DNA of 64,000 bases. Source: Rubinisphaera italica (GTDB lineage Bacteria > Planctomycetota > Planctomycetia > Planctomycetales > Planctomycetaceae). This document shows, piece after piece, positions 44,399-53,814 of this stretch. The notes beneath the pieces were generated by a model. It saw only the letters and a list, made by a program, of their open reading frames with translations. It ran no database searches and was not told the DNA's origin. Location: assembly GCF_007859715.1 (NCBI RefSeq), contig NZ_SJPG01000001.1:6280001-6344000 (forward strand), given 5' to 3'. How positions within the stretch are numbered: the stretch's first letter is position 1; each line of letters opens with the position of its first letter. Both the position numbers and the translations under genes were made by a program.

Positions 44399-46504
44399 AT
44401 GGCCAATATCAAATCAATGCTTTCAGTCGATGGCATCAAACACTTCGCGCTCAAACACACCGAAAAGGTCGTCTTTGGTCTGGTCTGCCTGTTTGTGGTT
44501 CTCACTCTGGCGGGAACACAGTGGTCCACTTATTCCAAGCCCCCAGGACTACTCGAACAGAAATTGGATGAAGCTGACAAACTTATTACAAATTCGACCT
44601 GGAATGAAGAGGAACGGGCTAAGTTCCCTCCCGTTGAAGTGGACGAGCAGGTCGAAGAGATGCTGGTTGGGATTACGGACAGCCCGTATCGTTGGGATGC
44701 AGAATTCATGTATCCACCAACAGGAAGTGATGATCCTCGCCGCGAACCTGAATTCGTGATGGTCGCGGCAATGAAAGCCGATGCCGGCCGCACCATTCTG
44801 GCACAGAGTACGACCGTCACTCCTGAAACAGAAATGTCTGACGCGGAACCAGAACCCGTCGAGACCAAACCGGAAGACGATCTTGGTTTGGACGATATCG
44901 CATCTCGCCCGACTGCTCGGCCAGAAATGGCTGGCGATGCCGCCAATCCTTATGCGGGGGGAGATTACTACGAAGAGTATTCCGTCTCTAGTGACTACGA
45001 CGAGATGGTTGTCGATTATGATGCGGAAATGGGCGGAGAATATGGTAGCGGCATGTCTTTGCCATCCAATGTCAAAGGTGTTCCGGTTCGCTATGTCTCA
45101 GTGAGAGGAATTTTCGACTTGCGTAAGCAGGTTTCCAATTATTCGAAAGCTCTCAGCATTCCAGAACCGGAAGCGGAAAAACTGGTTCGCTTCATGGATT
45201 TCAAACTCGAACGTCAAAAGGCGGATTCTTCTGAAGGGCCTTGGGGAGATTGGGAACCGGTCGATATTCAAGTTGCCATGGACTACTTGAATCAAACGAT
45301 CGATTACGATGCTGATGTCGTCTCTGCCGGAGTGAGGAATCCCGTCATCACGATGCCCCTTCCAGCTCGCCTGATGGGTGTATGGCGCAATAAAGTGAAT
45401 CATCCCAGTGTAAAGAATTTTGAACTCTCATCTGAAGAACTGGAATACGAGGAAACACTGAATCGCAAAATCCTCGAAGAGCATCTCAAAAACAACAAGA
45501 AAATTAAGCAAGTGGCTGTCCAAAAAGGATTTAACAAGGTTCAACTCGATACGACTTCCATGCAACAGGAATATCTGAGTGAAACAGATACTCGACAGTT
45601 GAATCGAGTTTTTGAAACCGAGTTTAAAGGGACTTCCGCAGAGATTCGTAAAAAACTGATTGAGAAAATCAAAGCGCAAGTCTCTGCAGCCGGGAACCTC
45701 GTCTTATTCCGCTATATCGATTTTGACATTGAAGCAGGCAAAGCCTACCGATATCGCGTCAGTCTAGTCTTGAGCAATCCAAACTACGATGTCCCCATCG
45801 ACCAGGTGGTTGATCCTTCAGTCGCTCAAGGCGCGGTGCGAGATACACCCTTTAGTGAGCCGAGTGACGTCGCCGTGGTGTCCCCAGATTATGCCTACTT
45901 TGTTCGTAATGTTTCACCACCTCGTGGCATTTCCAATGAAATTACCAATATGGAGATCTTCCAATGGTACGACTCGGGAACGATGATTAAAGGAAATCTC
46001 TCGATGGAACCAGGCGATTACATTGGTGGCATGTCAAAGACTCACGTGTTACGCCCTGCCGAGATGACCTATGAAGTGGAAGAAGATGTTGAATTCAAGA
46101 CAGACGATTTGATTGTCGATGCACTTGTTATCAATAAACTCGACTACAATTTGCACAAGGATTTAACTCTGCCAAAAACACTCACCAGGGGAGATGTTGG
46201 TGTGGTCCCTGAGGTGCTGGTGGTTGATTCCTCTGGAAATCTGAAGATTCTCGACAAGCTCTCCACTGAAGGAACTCGTGTTCGTTACGATGAATATTAT
46301 CAGGCAGAAAAGGTGCCTTTTAATGATCTTAAAGATGCCTCTAAGAAGATGTCTGAAGCCAGTGGGCTCGATGCATTACTGGACGGTGAAGACAGCGCTG
46401 CGATGGAAATGGAAATGATGATGCAGATGGATGCGGGGCCCTCTCGTTTGCGAGATCGCCGTCGTAATCCAACGCGACGTCAGTCTTCGTCTTCAGCTGA
46501 ATAA
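44399..46504 (+). CDS. Large bitopic protein, third gene of the pilM cluster, unknown
   Basis: A 701-aa protein with one membrane helix at about 24-42 ('[18 protein letters not shown]') and a long periplasmic part. An acidic, Y/D/E-rich segment lies around 180-220. Next comes '[25 protein letters not shown]'; '[31 protein letters not shown]' resembles a beta-sandwich; and the end is an M/E-rich stretch followed by a basic tail. It ends at a clear terminator, so the three genes form one unit. It may be a PilP/PilQ-linked or envelope-spanning component. No family is recognised. Confidence 0.68.
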   Translation: MANIKSMLSVDGIKHFALKHTEKVVFGLVCLFVVLTLAGTQWSTYSKPPGLLEQKLDEADKLITNSTWNEEERAKFPPVEVDEQVEEMLVGITDSPYRWDAEFMYPPTGSDDPRREPEFVMVAAMKADAGRTILAQSTTVTPETEMSDAEPEPVETKPEDDLGLDDIASRPTARPEMAGDAANPYAGGDYYEEYSVSSDYDEMVVDYDAEMGGEYGSGMSLPSNVKGVPVRYVSVRGIFDLRKQVSNYSKALSIPEPEAEKLVRFMDFKLERQKADSSEGPWGDWEPVDIQVAMDYLNQTIDYDADVVSAGVRNPVITMPLPARLMGVWRNKVNHPSVKNFELSSEELEYEETLNRKILEEHLKNNKKIKQVAVQKGFNKVQLDTTSMQQEYLSETDTRQLNRVFETEFKGTSAEIRKKLIEKIKAQVSAAGNLVLFRYIDFDIEAGKAYRYRVSLVLSNPNYDVPIDQVVDPSVAQGAVRDTPFSEPSDVAVVSPDYAYFVRNVSPPRGISNEITNMEIFQWYDSGTMIKGNLSMEPGDYIGGMSKTHVLRPAEMTYEVEEDVEFKTDDLIVDALVINKLDYNLHKDLTLPKTLTRGDVGVVPEVLVVDSSGNLKILDKLSTEGTRVRYDEYYQAEKVPFNDLKDASKKMSEASGLDALLDGEDSAAMEMEMMMQMDAGPSRLRDRRRNPTRRQSSSSAE

Positions 46505-46531
46505 TCATCGAAAGTAATTACCAGAATGATG

Positions 46532-46567
46532 AAAGCCTCCGGACACGTTTTTGTTCGGAGGCTTTTT
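46532..46567 (+). terminator. Terminator of the pilM cluster
   Basis: AAAGCCTCCG (46532-46541) pairs with CGGAGGCTTT (46556-46565), followed by further T. Confidence 0.92.
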
Positions 46568-46607
46568 GACATCTGTGTGAATCTGTAATGCAGTCGTATT
46601 GCTCGTC

Positions 46608-47198
46608 TTAAGGCTTTCGAGAGCGGATCGAGTTGGTCGGAGCAATCGTATCGTCCATACTGATGTGCGTATCTTCATCCAGGGGAAAAGTTTTGCATGG
46701 CGTTTGGGTATGTATGGTTTCTGCGATTTTTGGAATCAAGTTCGGTTCTGGGCAGTCACCAGCTAAATTATTCCGCATCAATTCGCAAACACGTTTTAGT
46801 TCGAGAAGTTCCTTCTGCCCAAGGCCCTGAACAGCCTGATTTCGAACCAGTTCGCAGCATTCGTGCATTTCCTGCTGAATTTTCTTCGCTTTAGCGGTTG
46901 CACTGATCAGTTTCCGACGGCGATCCGAACAACAGCCTTTTCGTTGCAGCCAACCATCGCGTTCCATACGGGCGATGATTCCAGCAAGTGTTTGAGCCTC
47001 AAGCCCCATCTTATCTGCCAGGTCCGACTGCGGCTGTTCACCGTCCTTACTGAGTAGCGAAAGAACTTCCCACTGTCGAAAGGTGATCCCTTTGTGTGTT
47101 AGTTGGCATTCGAGTGCCTGGCGGAATGCATGGGCAGTGCTCACAATCCAAAAACCAACTCCGTCGCAACTCTCGTGTAATTGTTTTGATCCAGACAA
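46608..47198 (-). CDS. MarR-family transcriptional regulator
   Basis: A 196-aa winged-helix regulator: '[79 protein letters not shown]' is the MarR core (recognition helix '[17 protein letters not shown]', wing 'DRRRK'). A C-terminal 50-residue tail with several Cys is unusual for the family and might sense a metal or oxidant. The start is a TTG at 47198 with AAGGA upstream. A 14-bp palindrome 57 bp upstream is a likely self-operator. The divergently transcribed DUF2079 gene may be under the same control. Confidence 0.88.
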   Translation of the reverse strand: MSGSKQLHESCDGVGFWIVSTAHAFRQALECQLTHKGITFRQWEVLSLLSKDGEQPQSDLADKMGLEAQTLAGIIARMERDGWLQRKGCCSDRRRKLISATAKAKKIQQEMHECCELVRNQAVQGLGQKELLELKRVCELMRNNLAGDCPEPNLIPKIAETIHTQTPCKTFPLDEDTHISMDDTIAPTNSIRSRKP

Positions 47199-47254
47199 TG
47201 GAAATCCTTAACACCTGTTCAAGTTGAATTCAGTTGAAGATTGAGTTTGAAGGG

Positions 47255-47268
47255 GAGTCAATTGACTC
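47255..47268. promoter_or_regulatory. Perfect palindrome GAGTCAATTGACTC, candidate MarR operator
   Basis: A 14-bp perfect palindrome in the 386-bp gap between the divergent MarR and DUF2079 genes. MarR dimers bind palindromes of this size near their own genes. No other gene is supported in the gap. Confidence 0.5.
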
Positions 47269-47584
47269 TCCATTTGTAAGTCAGTTATGAACCGGTCACT
47301 ATGCACAATTAAATTTGTTGTATCATCATAACTTTGAAAATACAAAGTTTGCTCGAAAAGTATTTAATTCGCCAGCAGATCTGAATTCGATTTTGAGGAT
47401 CGAAATACGTGAACCGATAATTTCAGTTTTCAGCCACTGCGATCACTGCACAGTCACGATTGCCCAGTCTAACATACACTCTTCAAACTGTATCAGAAGA
47501 TGTTCAGGCAAAATCGATGTGCTGATGCGATTGAGATGGAAATTAAACGCTCGACAGAGCACTTTACCCAGAGACAGCGCTCTT

Positions 47585-49645
47585 ATGAATCATACACAAG
47601 CAGAGGATGCGAATAAAGACGTGGTCCTCCAATCCGGGATTATCACAGGAGTGATTTCGAGTGTTGTCCTTTGCCTGCTGGCCAACACACTACAGATCGT
47701 CTTTGAAGCTCCTTCTTTGTCACAGTCATTTTTCAGCCCGCCAACTGCAAACTGGATCTCCCTGAATCTTCTGGGAGGAACGGTGACACCTTTGGCTCAG
47801 GGCCAGCAGGAAATCCGAGTTTCTTACCTGTTTTGCCTGATTATCTCGATCCTCTTTTACGCAATCCCGGCTGGAGTCTTGTGGTTGAAAGGAAGCGGGG
47901 ATCGAATTCGGCAGTTGAACAGTTGGATGAGTCTGGCGGGAATATGGGGAATCTTATGGATTGCCTGCCTGATTGCTCAGTCGACACCCGTGTTGACATT
48001 TTTGCAGGCGACACTCGTCTTCTGGATTTCACTTCCAATTGCAGGGAGTCTGTATGAGGTCCTGCGTACTACAAAAATTTCTGAAGCGAAATTGCTGGAA
48101 TCAAAAGAAAACTCATCGCCAATCAAAATCATACTGCTCGTCCTAATGTTGTTGTATGTGATCATATTCACTGCAATGAACTGGGGCTTGTGGTTCAATT
48201 TGAGACTGCCGCATGGCGACTCGGCGATGTATGAAGAGCATCTCTGGAATGTGCTGCACGGTAAAGGATTTCGCAGCTATCTGGATCAGGGTTTGTTCTG
48301 GGGGGAACATATTCAGTTTGTGCATCTGTTTCTAATCCCGGCTTATTTGCTTTGGCCTTCTCAGCTGTTATTGGAATTTTGCGAGTCCTTTGCCCTGGCC
48401 ATCGGGGCGATTCCAATTTACTGGATGGCGGAGCGGAGTTGCGGAAATCGGAAAGCGGCCCTGTTGTTAAGTGCCACTTATCTCTGCTTTTTCCCGATGC
48501 AGTTTCTGGACATCGCGGTCGATTTGAAAACATTTCGTCCCATCGCCTTTGGTGTTCCAATAGTGCTGTTCGCTCTCGATCAAATTGAACGAAAACAATG
48601 GGGAATCGCCTCAGGTCTGCTGATCTTCACTTTGACCTGCAAAGAAGACTATGCGATTGTCATTTTCTCGATTGGATTCTCGCTGCTGGTGCAATGGTGG
48701 TGGAACCGAAATAAGAATGACTCATCCCTTGGTTTCCGATTTGGCCTGGGGTATCTAATTGGTGGTCCGATTTATCTGTTGGCTGCCTTGAAACTGATAC
48801 GTTGGTTTCGCAGTGGAGTTGAAGTTCATTATGCCGGCTACTTCTCAAAGTTTGGCGAGTCCACATCGGAAATCATCTGGACGATGCTGACGAATCCACA
48901 GCTGCTGGGACAGGAATTTTTTACAATCAATTCTGCAGTGTATGTGCTGGCAATGTTGCTGCCGCTCGGTTTTTTACCGCTACTTTCGCCATTACGATTT
49001 CTCAGTACGGCTCCGATGTTTGTGCTGCTTTGTCTGAACGAACTGGCTCAAGATCCTCGGCATCACTTTCACGCACCACTGGTTCCATTGCTTTTCTGGG
49101 CTGCAGCAACTGGACTTGGAAATGCCTTCTTCCATCGCAAGGAAGCTGAAGAAGAATCGAACGTGATCGAGAATGAAGCTTTGGAAATAAGACTGCGGTC
49201 GCTACGACAAACTCAATTTGCTTTGAGTTGTGCAATAGCGACTTCTGTCTGGTTCTCGCTCTCACCTTTGGGAGTCGCTTTCTGGGATCCTGGTTCCGAC
49301 TGGAATGGCTGGCGTCTTTATGTGCCGGATGAACGGGCCAAGAATTTTCCCCAAATTGAATCACTGATTCCCAACAACTCTCGTGTCGCTTCGACGGATT
49401 ATGTTCATCCTCGATTCACGCATTACGAGCGTTCCTACGATTACAGTCATTATGCACGAACTGTGAGCGGGGGGACAACAAATGTCCCAGAAGATACCGA
49501 CTACATCGTGATCGATACCCGACACCCCTACAGCGAAATTCATGAGCCGGGACAAGTTCGGGAACTTCGTGAACAGCCCGATCAATGGGAACTGCTCAAG
49601 GATGAAACGAATGGATATTTCATTGTGTTGAAACGAAGAGACTAA
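47585..49645 (+). CDS. DUF2079 family integral membrane protein
   Basis: A 686-aa protein with about 12-14 membrane helices. The DUF2079 signature is present: 'LPHGDSAMYEEHLWNVLHGKGF', 'GEHIQFVHLFLIPAYLLWPSQLLLEFCESFALAIGAIPIYWMAERSCG', and 'TLTCKEDYAIVIFSIGFSLL', the K-E-D motif after a helix. This resembles GT-C glycosyltransferases that use lipid-linked donors, so it may transfer sugars at the envelope; that is inference. The ATG at 47585 begins just before the first helix; the longer frame to 47315 is low-quality leader. A C-terminal soluble part ends 'YIVIDTRHPYSEIHEPG'. Confidence 0.82.
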   Translation: MNHTQAEDANKDVVLQSGIITGVISSVVLCLLANTLQIVFEAPSLSQSFFSPPTANWISLNLLGGTVTPLAQGQQEIRVSYLFCLIISILFYAIPAGVLWLKGSGDRIRQLNSWMSLAGIWGILWIACLIAQSTPVLTFLQATLVFWISLPIAGSLYEVLRTTKISEAKLLESKENSSPIKIILLVLMLLYVIIFTAMNWGLWFNLRLPHGDSAMYEEHLWNVLHGKGFRSYLDQGLFWGEHIQFVHLFLIPAYLLWPSQLLLEFCESFALAIGAIPIYWMAERSCGNRKAALLLSATYLCFFPMQFLDIAVDLKTFRPIAFGVPIVLFALDQIERKQWGIASGLLIFTLTCKEDYAIVIFSIGFSLLVQWWWNRNKNDSSLGFRFGLGYLIGGPIYLLAALKLIRWFRSGVEVHYAGYFSKFGESTSEIIWTMLTNPQLLGQEFFTINSAVYVLAMLLPLGFLPLLSPLRFLSTAPMFVLLCLNELAQDPRHHFHAPLVPLLFWAAATGLGNAFFHRKEAEEESNVIENEALEIRLRSLRQTQFALSCAIATSVWFSLSPLGVAFWDPGSDWNGWRLYVPDERAKNFPQIESLIPNNSRVASTDYVHPRFTHYERSYDYSHYARTVSGGTTNVPEDTDYIVIDTRHPYSEIHEPGQVRELREQPDQWELLKDETNGYFIVLKRRD

Positions 49646-49650
49646 CAACA

Positions 49651-49685
49651 AAAAACCACAACAGAGCAAGCCTGCAGTGGTTTTG
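49651..49685. terminator. Shared terminator between convergent genes
   Basis: AAAACCAC (49652-49659) pairs with GTGGTTTT (49677-49684), with A and T runs on both sides, so it can act in either direction. Confidence 0.65.
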
Positions 49686-49708
49686 AGTATTCCATTCAAA
49701 TTTTCAGA

Positions 49709-50752
49709 CTAATAACCGAGCGGGCGGTAATATCTGTTGAACAGTGGTCCGTATTGAGTTTGATAAATGCGATAAGTGGAGTTGGGTGTCCAGTAAGGAT
49801 ATCGGGCTCCGAAATAGCCAGCCGGTCCATATCCATAACCGAAACCATACGCCCTGCCCGGTCCATTCCAGTTCCAGGGCAATTGAGGTCGATAAACCTC
49901 GGGAACATCGTTAATTCGGGGTTGATTGTATACCCGCTGAGGTTTGTCCTCTTTATGGATCACAGTCGGTCGTAATTCCCCAAAGAGGATTTCCATCGTT
50001 GCTTCGTGTCGATAAGCGGGGTTCGCCAGATATTCGGCTCGGCTATAAGGAATCGATTGGTAAATCGCTTCATAATCAGCAGCGACGACTTTCGATTTAT
50101 GATGAGGTACTTCTGAGGCTTTCGTCAACAGGTGCTCGTCTTCAGGACCAAGCTGTTTGACGTGGGGGCCTCCGACAACCTGATGCGTTTTCTTGTCGAG
50201 ATCAAATGTTACGAGATCCTTCTGAGCAGGCGTTCCGGCTGCGCGGCTGGGGCCTGAAGTGATGAGCATCGTCCATTGCTCGCCAGACTCTTTCTCAGAA
50301 GACTTGAGTGGCTTTTCAGCGAATTTGTTTGTGTTTTCTAGTGCCGGCTTGGAAGGAGCCAACTCAGGCTCTGGTTTTTGCACAGGCTTCATCGGTTCTG
50401 GAGAGACAGGTTTCGTCACTTCGGGAACAGGAGTCGATTTCGTATCAGGAACTCGCAGTGGCATCGGTGAGACTTCAACAGGCTTTGGTACTTCTTCCAG
50501 CATCGGCAGAGAAGGGACAGCATCTCCGGGGACAATCTTCCCCGGTTTTTCGACTTGATCAGGCGTGACTGGAACTTCCAGGCCTTCTTCATTGGGATCG
50601 GGAACCTGTTGCACAGGTTGCAAATCCTGCCCGTGGGCTGAAAATGACCAGGCGATTAAAAATCCGATCAAGCCGAGCCGAAACCCGTGCGACCAGCCTG
50701 CCGGAGAACGACTGGTGTTTCGAGAATTGTCCTGGTTGATGCTGCCGTTCAT
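49709..50752 (-). CDS. Exported proline-rich protein with Tyr/Gly-rich C-terminus, unknown
   Basis: A 347-aa protein with a signal peptide ('GLIGFLIAWSFSAHGQD'). Residues ~50-140 are P, V, E and K rich ('VEVSPMPLRVPDTKSTPVPEVTKPVSPEP'-like). A folded middle has 'EQWTMLITSGPSRA' and 'YEAIYQSIPYSRAEYLANPAYRHEATMEILFGELRP'. The C-terminus is rich in Y, G, P ('YGFGYGYGPAGYFGARYPYW'), as in envelope or wall-anchored proteins. AAGGAG lies 7 nt before the ATG. Proline-rich linkers often cross the periplasm; function unknown. Confidence 0.7.
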   Translation of the reverse strand: MNGSINQDNSRNTSRSPAGWSHGFRLGLIGFLIAWSFSAHGQDLQPVQQVPDPNEEGLEVPVTPDQVEKPGKIVPGDAVPSLPMLEEVPKPVEVSPMPLRVPDTKSTPVPEVTKPVSPEPMKPVQKPEPELAPSKPALENTNKFAEKPLKSSEKESGEQWTMLITSGPSRAAGTPAQKDLVTFDLDKKTHQVVGGPHVKQLGPEDEHLLTKASEVPHHKSKVVAADYEAIYQSIPYSRAEYLANPAYRHEATMEILFGELRPTVIHKEDKPQRVYNQPRINDVPEVYRPQLPWNWNGPGRAYGFGYGYGPAGYFGARYPYWTPNSTYRIYQTQYGPLFNRYYRPLGY

Positions 50753-51303
50753 TGTGTCGCTCCTTTGAATCATCTCGCGGTCTTTAGTCCACATCGACTG
50801 AGGTAAACTTCAGACGGTATCTTGTTCTTTTTGAAGTTACGGAGCCGGTACAGTCAAATACAAGTATCACTTTTCTACCTATTTTGTTTTTTCATGCAAG
50901 GTTCTGTAAATCCGCTATTTGGCCATTTAATCGATACAACCGGATCCGTTCTGGCGATATTGCTCTTGAAGTTCACGATGCATTAATTCTGCAGATCGTA
51001 TCAATGTTACAGCTGTAAATTGTTGTGCTGGAACGATTATGCACAGCAAACCGACCGCAGCGATCTTATGCAAAATGGTTGAGCTAGGGGTCGCACTTAA
51101 TATTAGAGGCCGGAATAATTGTGTCAGACCAGTTATGCAGAATTCTGGACATCGAAGCCCGGTGGCAGCCAGAGTTTGAAAGGATTGATTATTTTCTGAA
51201 AAAGCAATTGACCGATTTGACTTTCACGAGATCATAGTAGTGACGTCAGATTAAGGGCGTCGTTAACAGGGATGACTCACTACCCGAAAGAAGGGTAAGG
51301 AGA
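50753..51303. other. Intergenic region upstream of the HtrA gene
   Basis: About 550 bp between divergent genes. I see no supported gene, RNA or strong repeat, only a weak TACCC/GGGTA hairpin at 51277-51293 before the small frame at 51304. Confidence 0.5.
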
Positions 51304-51393
51304 ATGAATGGCCGGTGGATGCGGCTGCGACATTGGATGCGAGTGATTCGTATTCAAACAGACTCGTATCAAATCGACAAATCCGTTGTCTGA
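51304..51393 (+). CDS. Candidate 29-residue upstream peptide before the HtrA gene
   Basis: An ATG preceded by AAGGAG at 3 nt opens a 29-codon frame (MNGRWMRLRHWMRVIRIQTD...), ending 35 nt before the HtrA start. The peptide is strongly basic with an amphipathic start. The clean ribosome site suggests a translated leader, perhaps regulating htrA, but chance cannot be excluded. Confidence 0.3.
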   Translation: MNGRWMRLRHWMRVIRIQTDSYQIDKSVV

Positions 51394-51428
51394 ACGGACC
51401 CCGGCGTAGAAATCCCTGAGAGGCATTC

Positions 51429-52601
51429 ATGAACAAGTACACAACGATTTTCTTTTCGAGCCTGTTCTTTCTGCTGGGCGTGATCTTAGGGTTAACGGGT
51501 CGTGATGGGGCCTGGCGAAATACCGCAGAAGCCGAATTGATGAACGCGAATGCGGTCGAACAGATGTATCGACAACTCGCAGCACCGTCGACTTTTTCCG
51601 AAGGTGGCAATCAGCTCTCACGCATTTCCGCGTTAACGACTCCAAGTGTCGTACATATTCAGAGTGAAACTGAAGGAGCTTCCGGCGGACTGGTTGAAGA
51701 AACCGGCTCGGGTGTCATCATGTCCAGTCCACAAGCGAAAACTCCCTTCGTTGTAACAAACCGTCATGTGGTCGCGGGAGCAGATACTTTTGACATCCGC
51801 ATTCAACTCTCTGATGGGCGCACGATCAATCCTTATGAAGTGAGAGCCGATGATAAATCCGATGTTGCCATTCTGCTGATTGACGAGCCGAACGTTCAAC
51901 CGGCACGCTGGGGCGATAGTGACACTGTTCAGATCGGTCACATGGTTCTGGCACAGGGAAGTCCTTTCGGCTTGAGTCAGTCAGTCACATTCGGCATCAT
52001 CTCCGCCAAGGGGCGTCGTTCTCTCCGACTGGGGGAGTCGAGTGATGTCATTAACCAGGATTTTCTGCAAACCGATGCCGCCATCAATCCCGGCAACAGT
52101 GGTGGACCGCTCATCGATCTTTCCGGCAGAATTATTGGCATCAATACCGCCATCGCTTCCAACAGTGGTGGGAATGAAGGGATTGGCTTCTCCATCCCCA
52201 GCAATCTGGTGCGATATGTGACTGAGCAGCTTGTTGTGAACGGCACTGTTAAACGGGCTTACCTGGGTGTGAAACTTGATCCCGACTTTGATGAAGAAAC
52301 CGCTCAGAAACTGGGTTTGGATCGTGTTCGCGGTGCTCGTGTTGTCGATGTCTACAAAGACACCCCTGCTTCCCGCTCAGGATTGATGATTGACGATGTT
52401 ATCCTCTACTTCGGTGGAGTCGAGGTTCTGGATGAAAATCACCTGATCAATCTGGTCAGTTTGACTTCAGTCAACACGTCAGTGAAAACGATTGTTCTCA
52501 GAAAAGGCAAACGACAAACACTGCCTGTTGTCCTGGGCGACCGTAGTGTCCTGGATCAACGCACTGAAACACCAAAAGCCAATCAATGGCGAGGTCGGTA
52601 A
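51429..52601 (+). CDS. HtrA/DegP-type serine protease with one PDZ domain
   Basis: A 390-aa envelope quality-control protease. An N-terminal hydrophobic segment (5-22) anchors or exports it. The trypsin-like domain has His113 in 'TNRHVV', Asp145 in 'DKSDVAIL' and Ser224 in 'NPGNSGGPL'. A single PDZ domain follows (about 285-375: 'YLGVKLDPDF', 'VYKDTPASRSGLMIDDVILYFGG'). One PDZ and the membrane anchor make it closer to DegS than DegP. GAGAGG lies upstream of the ATG. It is followed by an exported esterase gene 94 bp downstream. Confidence 0.93.
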   Translation: MNKYTTIFFSSLFFLLGVILGLTGRDGAWRNTAEAELMNANAVEQMYRQLAAPSTFSEGGNQLSRISALTTPSVVHIQSETEGASGGLVEETGSGVIMSSPQAKTPFVVTNRHVVAGADTFDIRIQLSDGRTINPYEVRADDKSDVAILLIDEPNVQPARWGDSDTVQIGHMVLAQGSPFGLSQSVTFGIISAKGRRSLRLGESSDVINQDFLQTDAAINPGNSGGPLIDLSGRIIGINTAIASNSGGNEGIGFSIPSNLVRYVTEQLVVNGTVKRAYLGVKLDPDFDEETAQKLGLDRVRGARVVDVYKDTPASRSGLMIDDVILYFGGVEVLDENHLINLVSLTSVNTSVKTIVLRKGKRQTLPVVLGDRSVLDQRTETPKANQWRGR

Positions 52602-52695
52602 ACGATCAGCAGGGAGCGATGCTTCCTTTCTTGTCAGCTGCAATCCATAATGAGAATCGACTGACTGAAGTTGGTATTCTCATTATGGAAACAAC

Positions 52696-53538
52696 ATGAT
52701 AATTTCTCGACTGGCCTTTGGCTCATTCCTGCTGCTGATTGTTTCTTCAATGGCTTTCTACGAAGAAACATGGGCATCTTCTCCCACTTTGGAATATATG
52801 CGGGAGATTCGGGTTCATAAGATCGAATCGCCAGATCAGTCGGAGGCGACGCAAGTTCGTGTACTGCTTCCTCCTGATCTCGATACGAATAAACTCTACC
52901 CTGTCATCTATGTGCTACCTGTCGAGCAGGGCAGTGAAAGCCGTTTCGGGGATGGCCTGCTTGAAGTTCGGGAGCATCGCCTGCATAAAAAATACAACTG
53001 CATTTTCGTAGCTCCGACTTTCTCGCAGTTGCCATGGTATGCCGATCATCCTGATAATAAAGAAATTCATCAGGAAAGTTATTTTCTCAAGACTGTCGTC
53101 CCGTTTGTTGAAAAAACATATCCCGTTTCAAACAAGCCAGAAGATCGGCTGCTGCTCGGCTTCAGCAAGTCCGGCTGGGGAGCCTGGAGCCTATTGCTGC
53201 GGCATCCCAATTATTTTGGCCTGGCAGCAGCCTGGGATGCTCCCTTGATGATGAAGCAGATCGGCAAGTACGGAAACGGTCCCATCTTTGGGACGCAGGA
53301 AAACTTCGAAACCTATCGCATCGATAACTTACTGCGAGCCAATGCAGAAAGCTTGCAAGATCAACCGCGACTGATTCTCACCGGCATTGGCAATTTCGCC
53401 GAACACCATGAGCAAGCCCATCAACTGCTTGAGGAATTAAAAATTCCCCATCACTATCGAGATACGCCAGAAAGATCCCACAACTGGCACAGCGGCTGGG
53501 TTAGTGAAGCCGTTGAGTTATTGATGAAAGAAGATTGA
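52696..53538 (+). CDS. Exported esterase-like alpha/beta hydrolase
   Basis: A 280-aa protein with a signal peptide ending near 'TWASS'. It has 'TQVRVLLPPDLDTNKLYPVIYVLPV' and an elbow 'LLLGFSKSGWGAWSLLLRHP' (Ser157), then 'LAAAWDAPLM' and a C-terminal 'HNWHSGWVSEAVELL' with the probable catalytic His. It belongs to the same broad esterase (PF00756) type as the gene at 37994 but is clearly diverged. The elbow is G-F-S-K-S-G instead of the plain G-x-S-x-G, so activity should be confirmed. It lies downstream of the HtrA gene on the same strand. Confidence 0.78.
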   Translation: MIISRLAFGSFLLLIVSSMAFYEETWASSPTLEYMREIRVHKIESPDQSEATQVRVLLPPDLDTNKLYPVIYVLPVEQGSESRFGDGLLEVREHRLHKKYNCIFVAPTFSQLPWYADHPDNKEIHQESYFLKTVVPFVEKTYPVSNKPEDRLLLGFSKSGWGAWSLLLRHPNYFGLAAAWDAPLMMKQIGKYGNGPIFGTQENFETYRIDNLLRANAESLQDQPRLILTGIGNFAEHHEQAHQLLEELKIPHHYRDTPERSHNWHSGWVSEAVELLMKED

Positions 53539-53558
53539 AACGGTTAGGCAAGAGATTT

Positions 53559-53630
53559 TACAAGCACGTAGCGCGAGCGAGTGAGTGAGTCCACCCCAAG
53601 TTACTCACTCGCTTGCGCTTCGTGCTTGTA
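53559..53630. repeat. Repeat family B, complete hairpin
   Basis: TACAAGCACGTAGCGCGAGC (from 53559) and its opposed arm GCTTGCGCTTCGTGCTTGTA (to 53630) flank a GAGTGAGT/ACTCACTC core. It is a long imperfect hairpin right after the esterase gene. A single arm occurs at 27848. Confidence 0.75.
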
Positions 53631-53721
53631 TTCCTAATGAATTATGCAGGTTATGGGGAATCGATGTGAGAATAATAAGAACAGCGAGGACAACTCCCCT
53701 CTCTCTTTAATTACTCTGACC

Positions 53722-53780
53722 GGGTGGCTGGGATCGTAGCGCAGCGAAGCCCCCAGATTATTATGAAACCTGAGGGCTCA
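53722..53780. repeat. Repeat family A, diverged copy
   Basis: GGGTGGCTGGGATCGTAGCG, then CAGCGAAGCCCCCAG, matches the elements of the copy at 34996-35077, but the opposed arm is largely lost. Together with family B it fills the gap before the sulfatase gene. Confidence 0.6.
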
Positions 53781-53814
53781 CTAATCGAAAATCATCACCT
53801 GATGAGCTCTTGAA

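Noticed and set aside
47315..47584. N-terminal extension of the DUF2079 protein by 90 residues
   Set aside because: The extension has no membrane helix or family resemblance and would cover most of the promoter region; the ATG at 47585 fits better.
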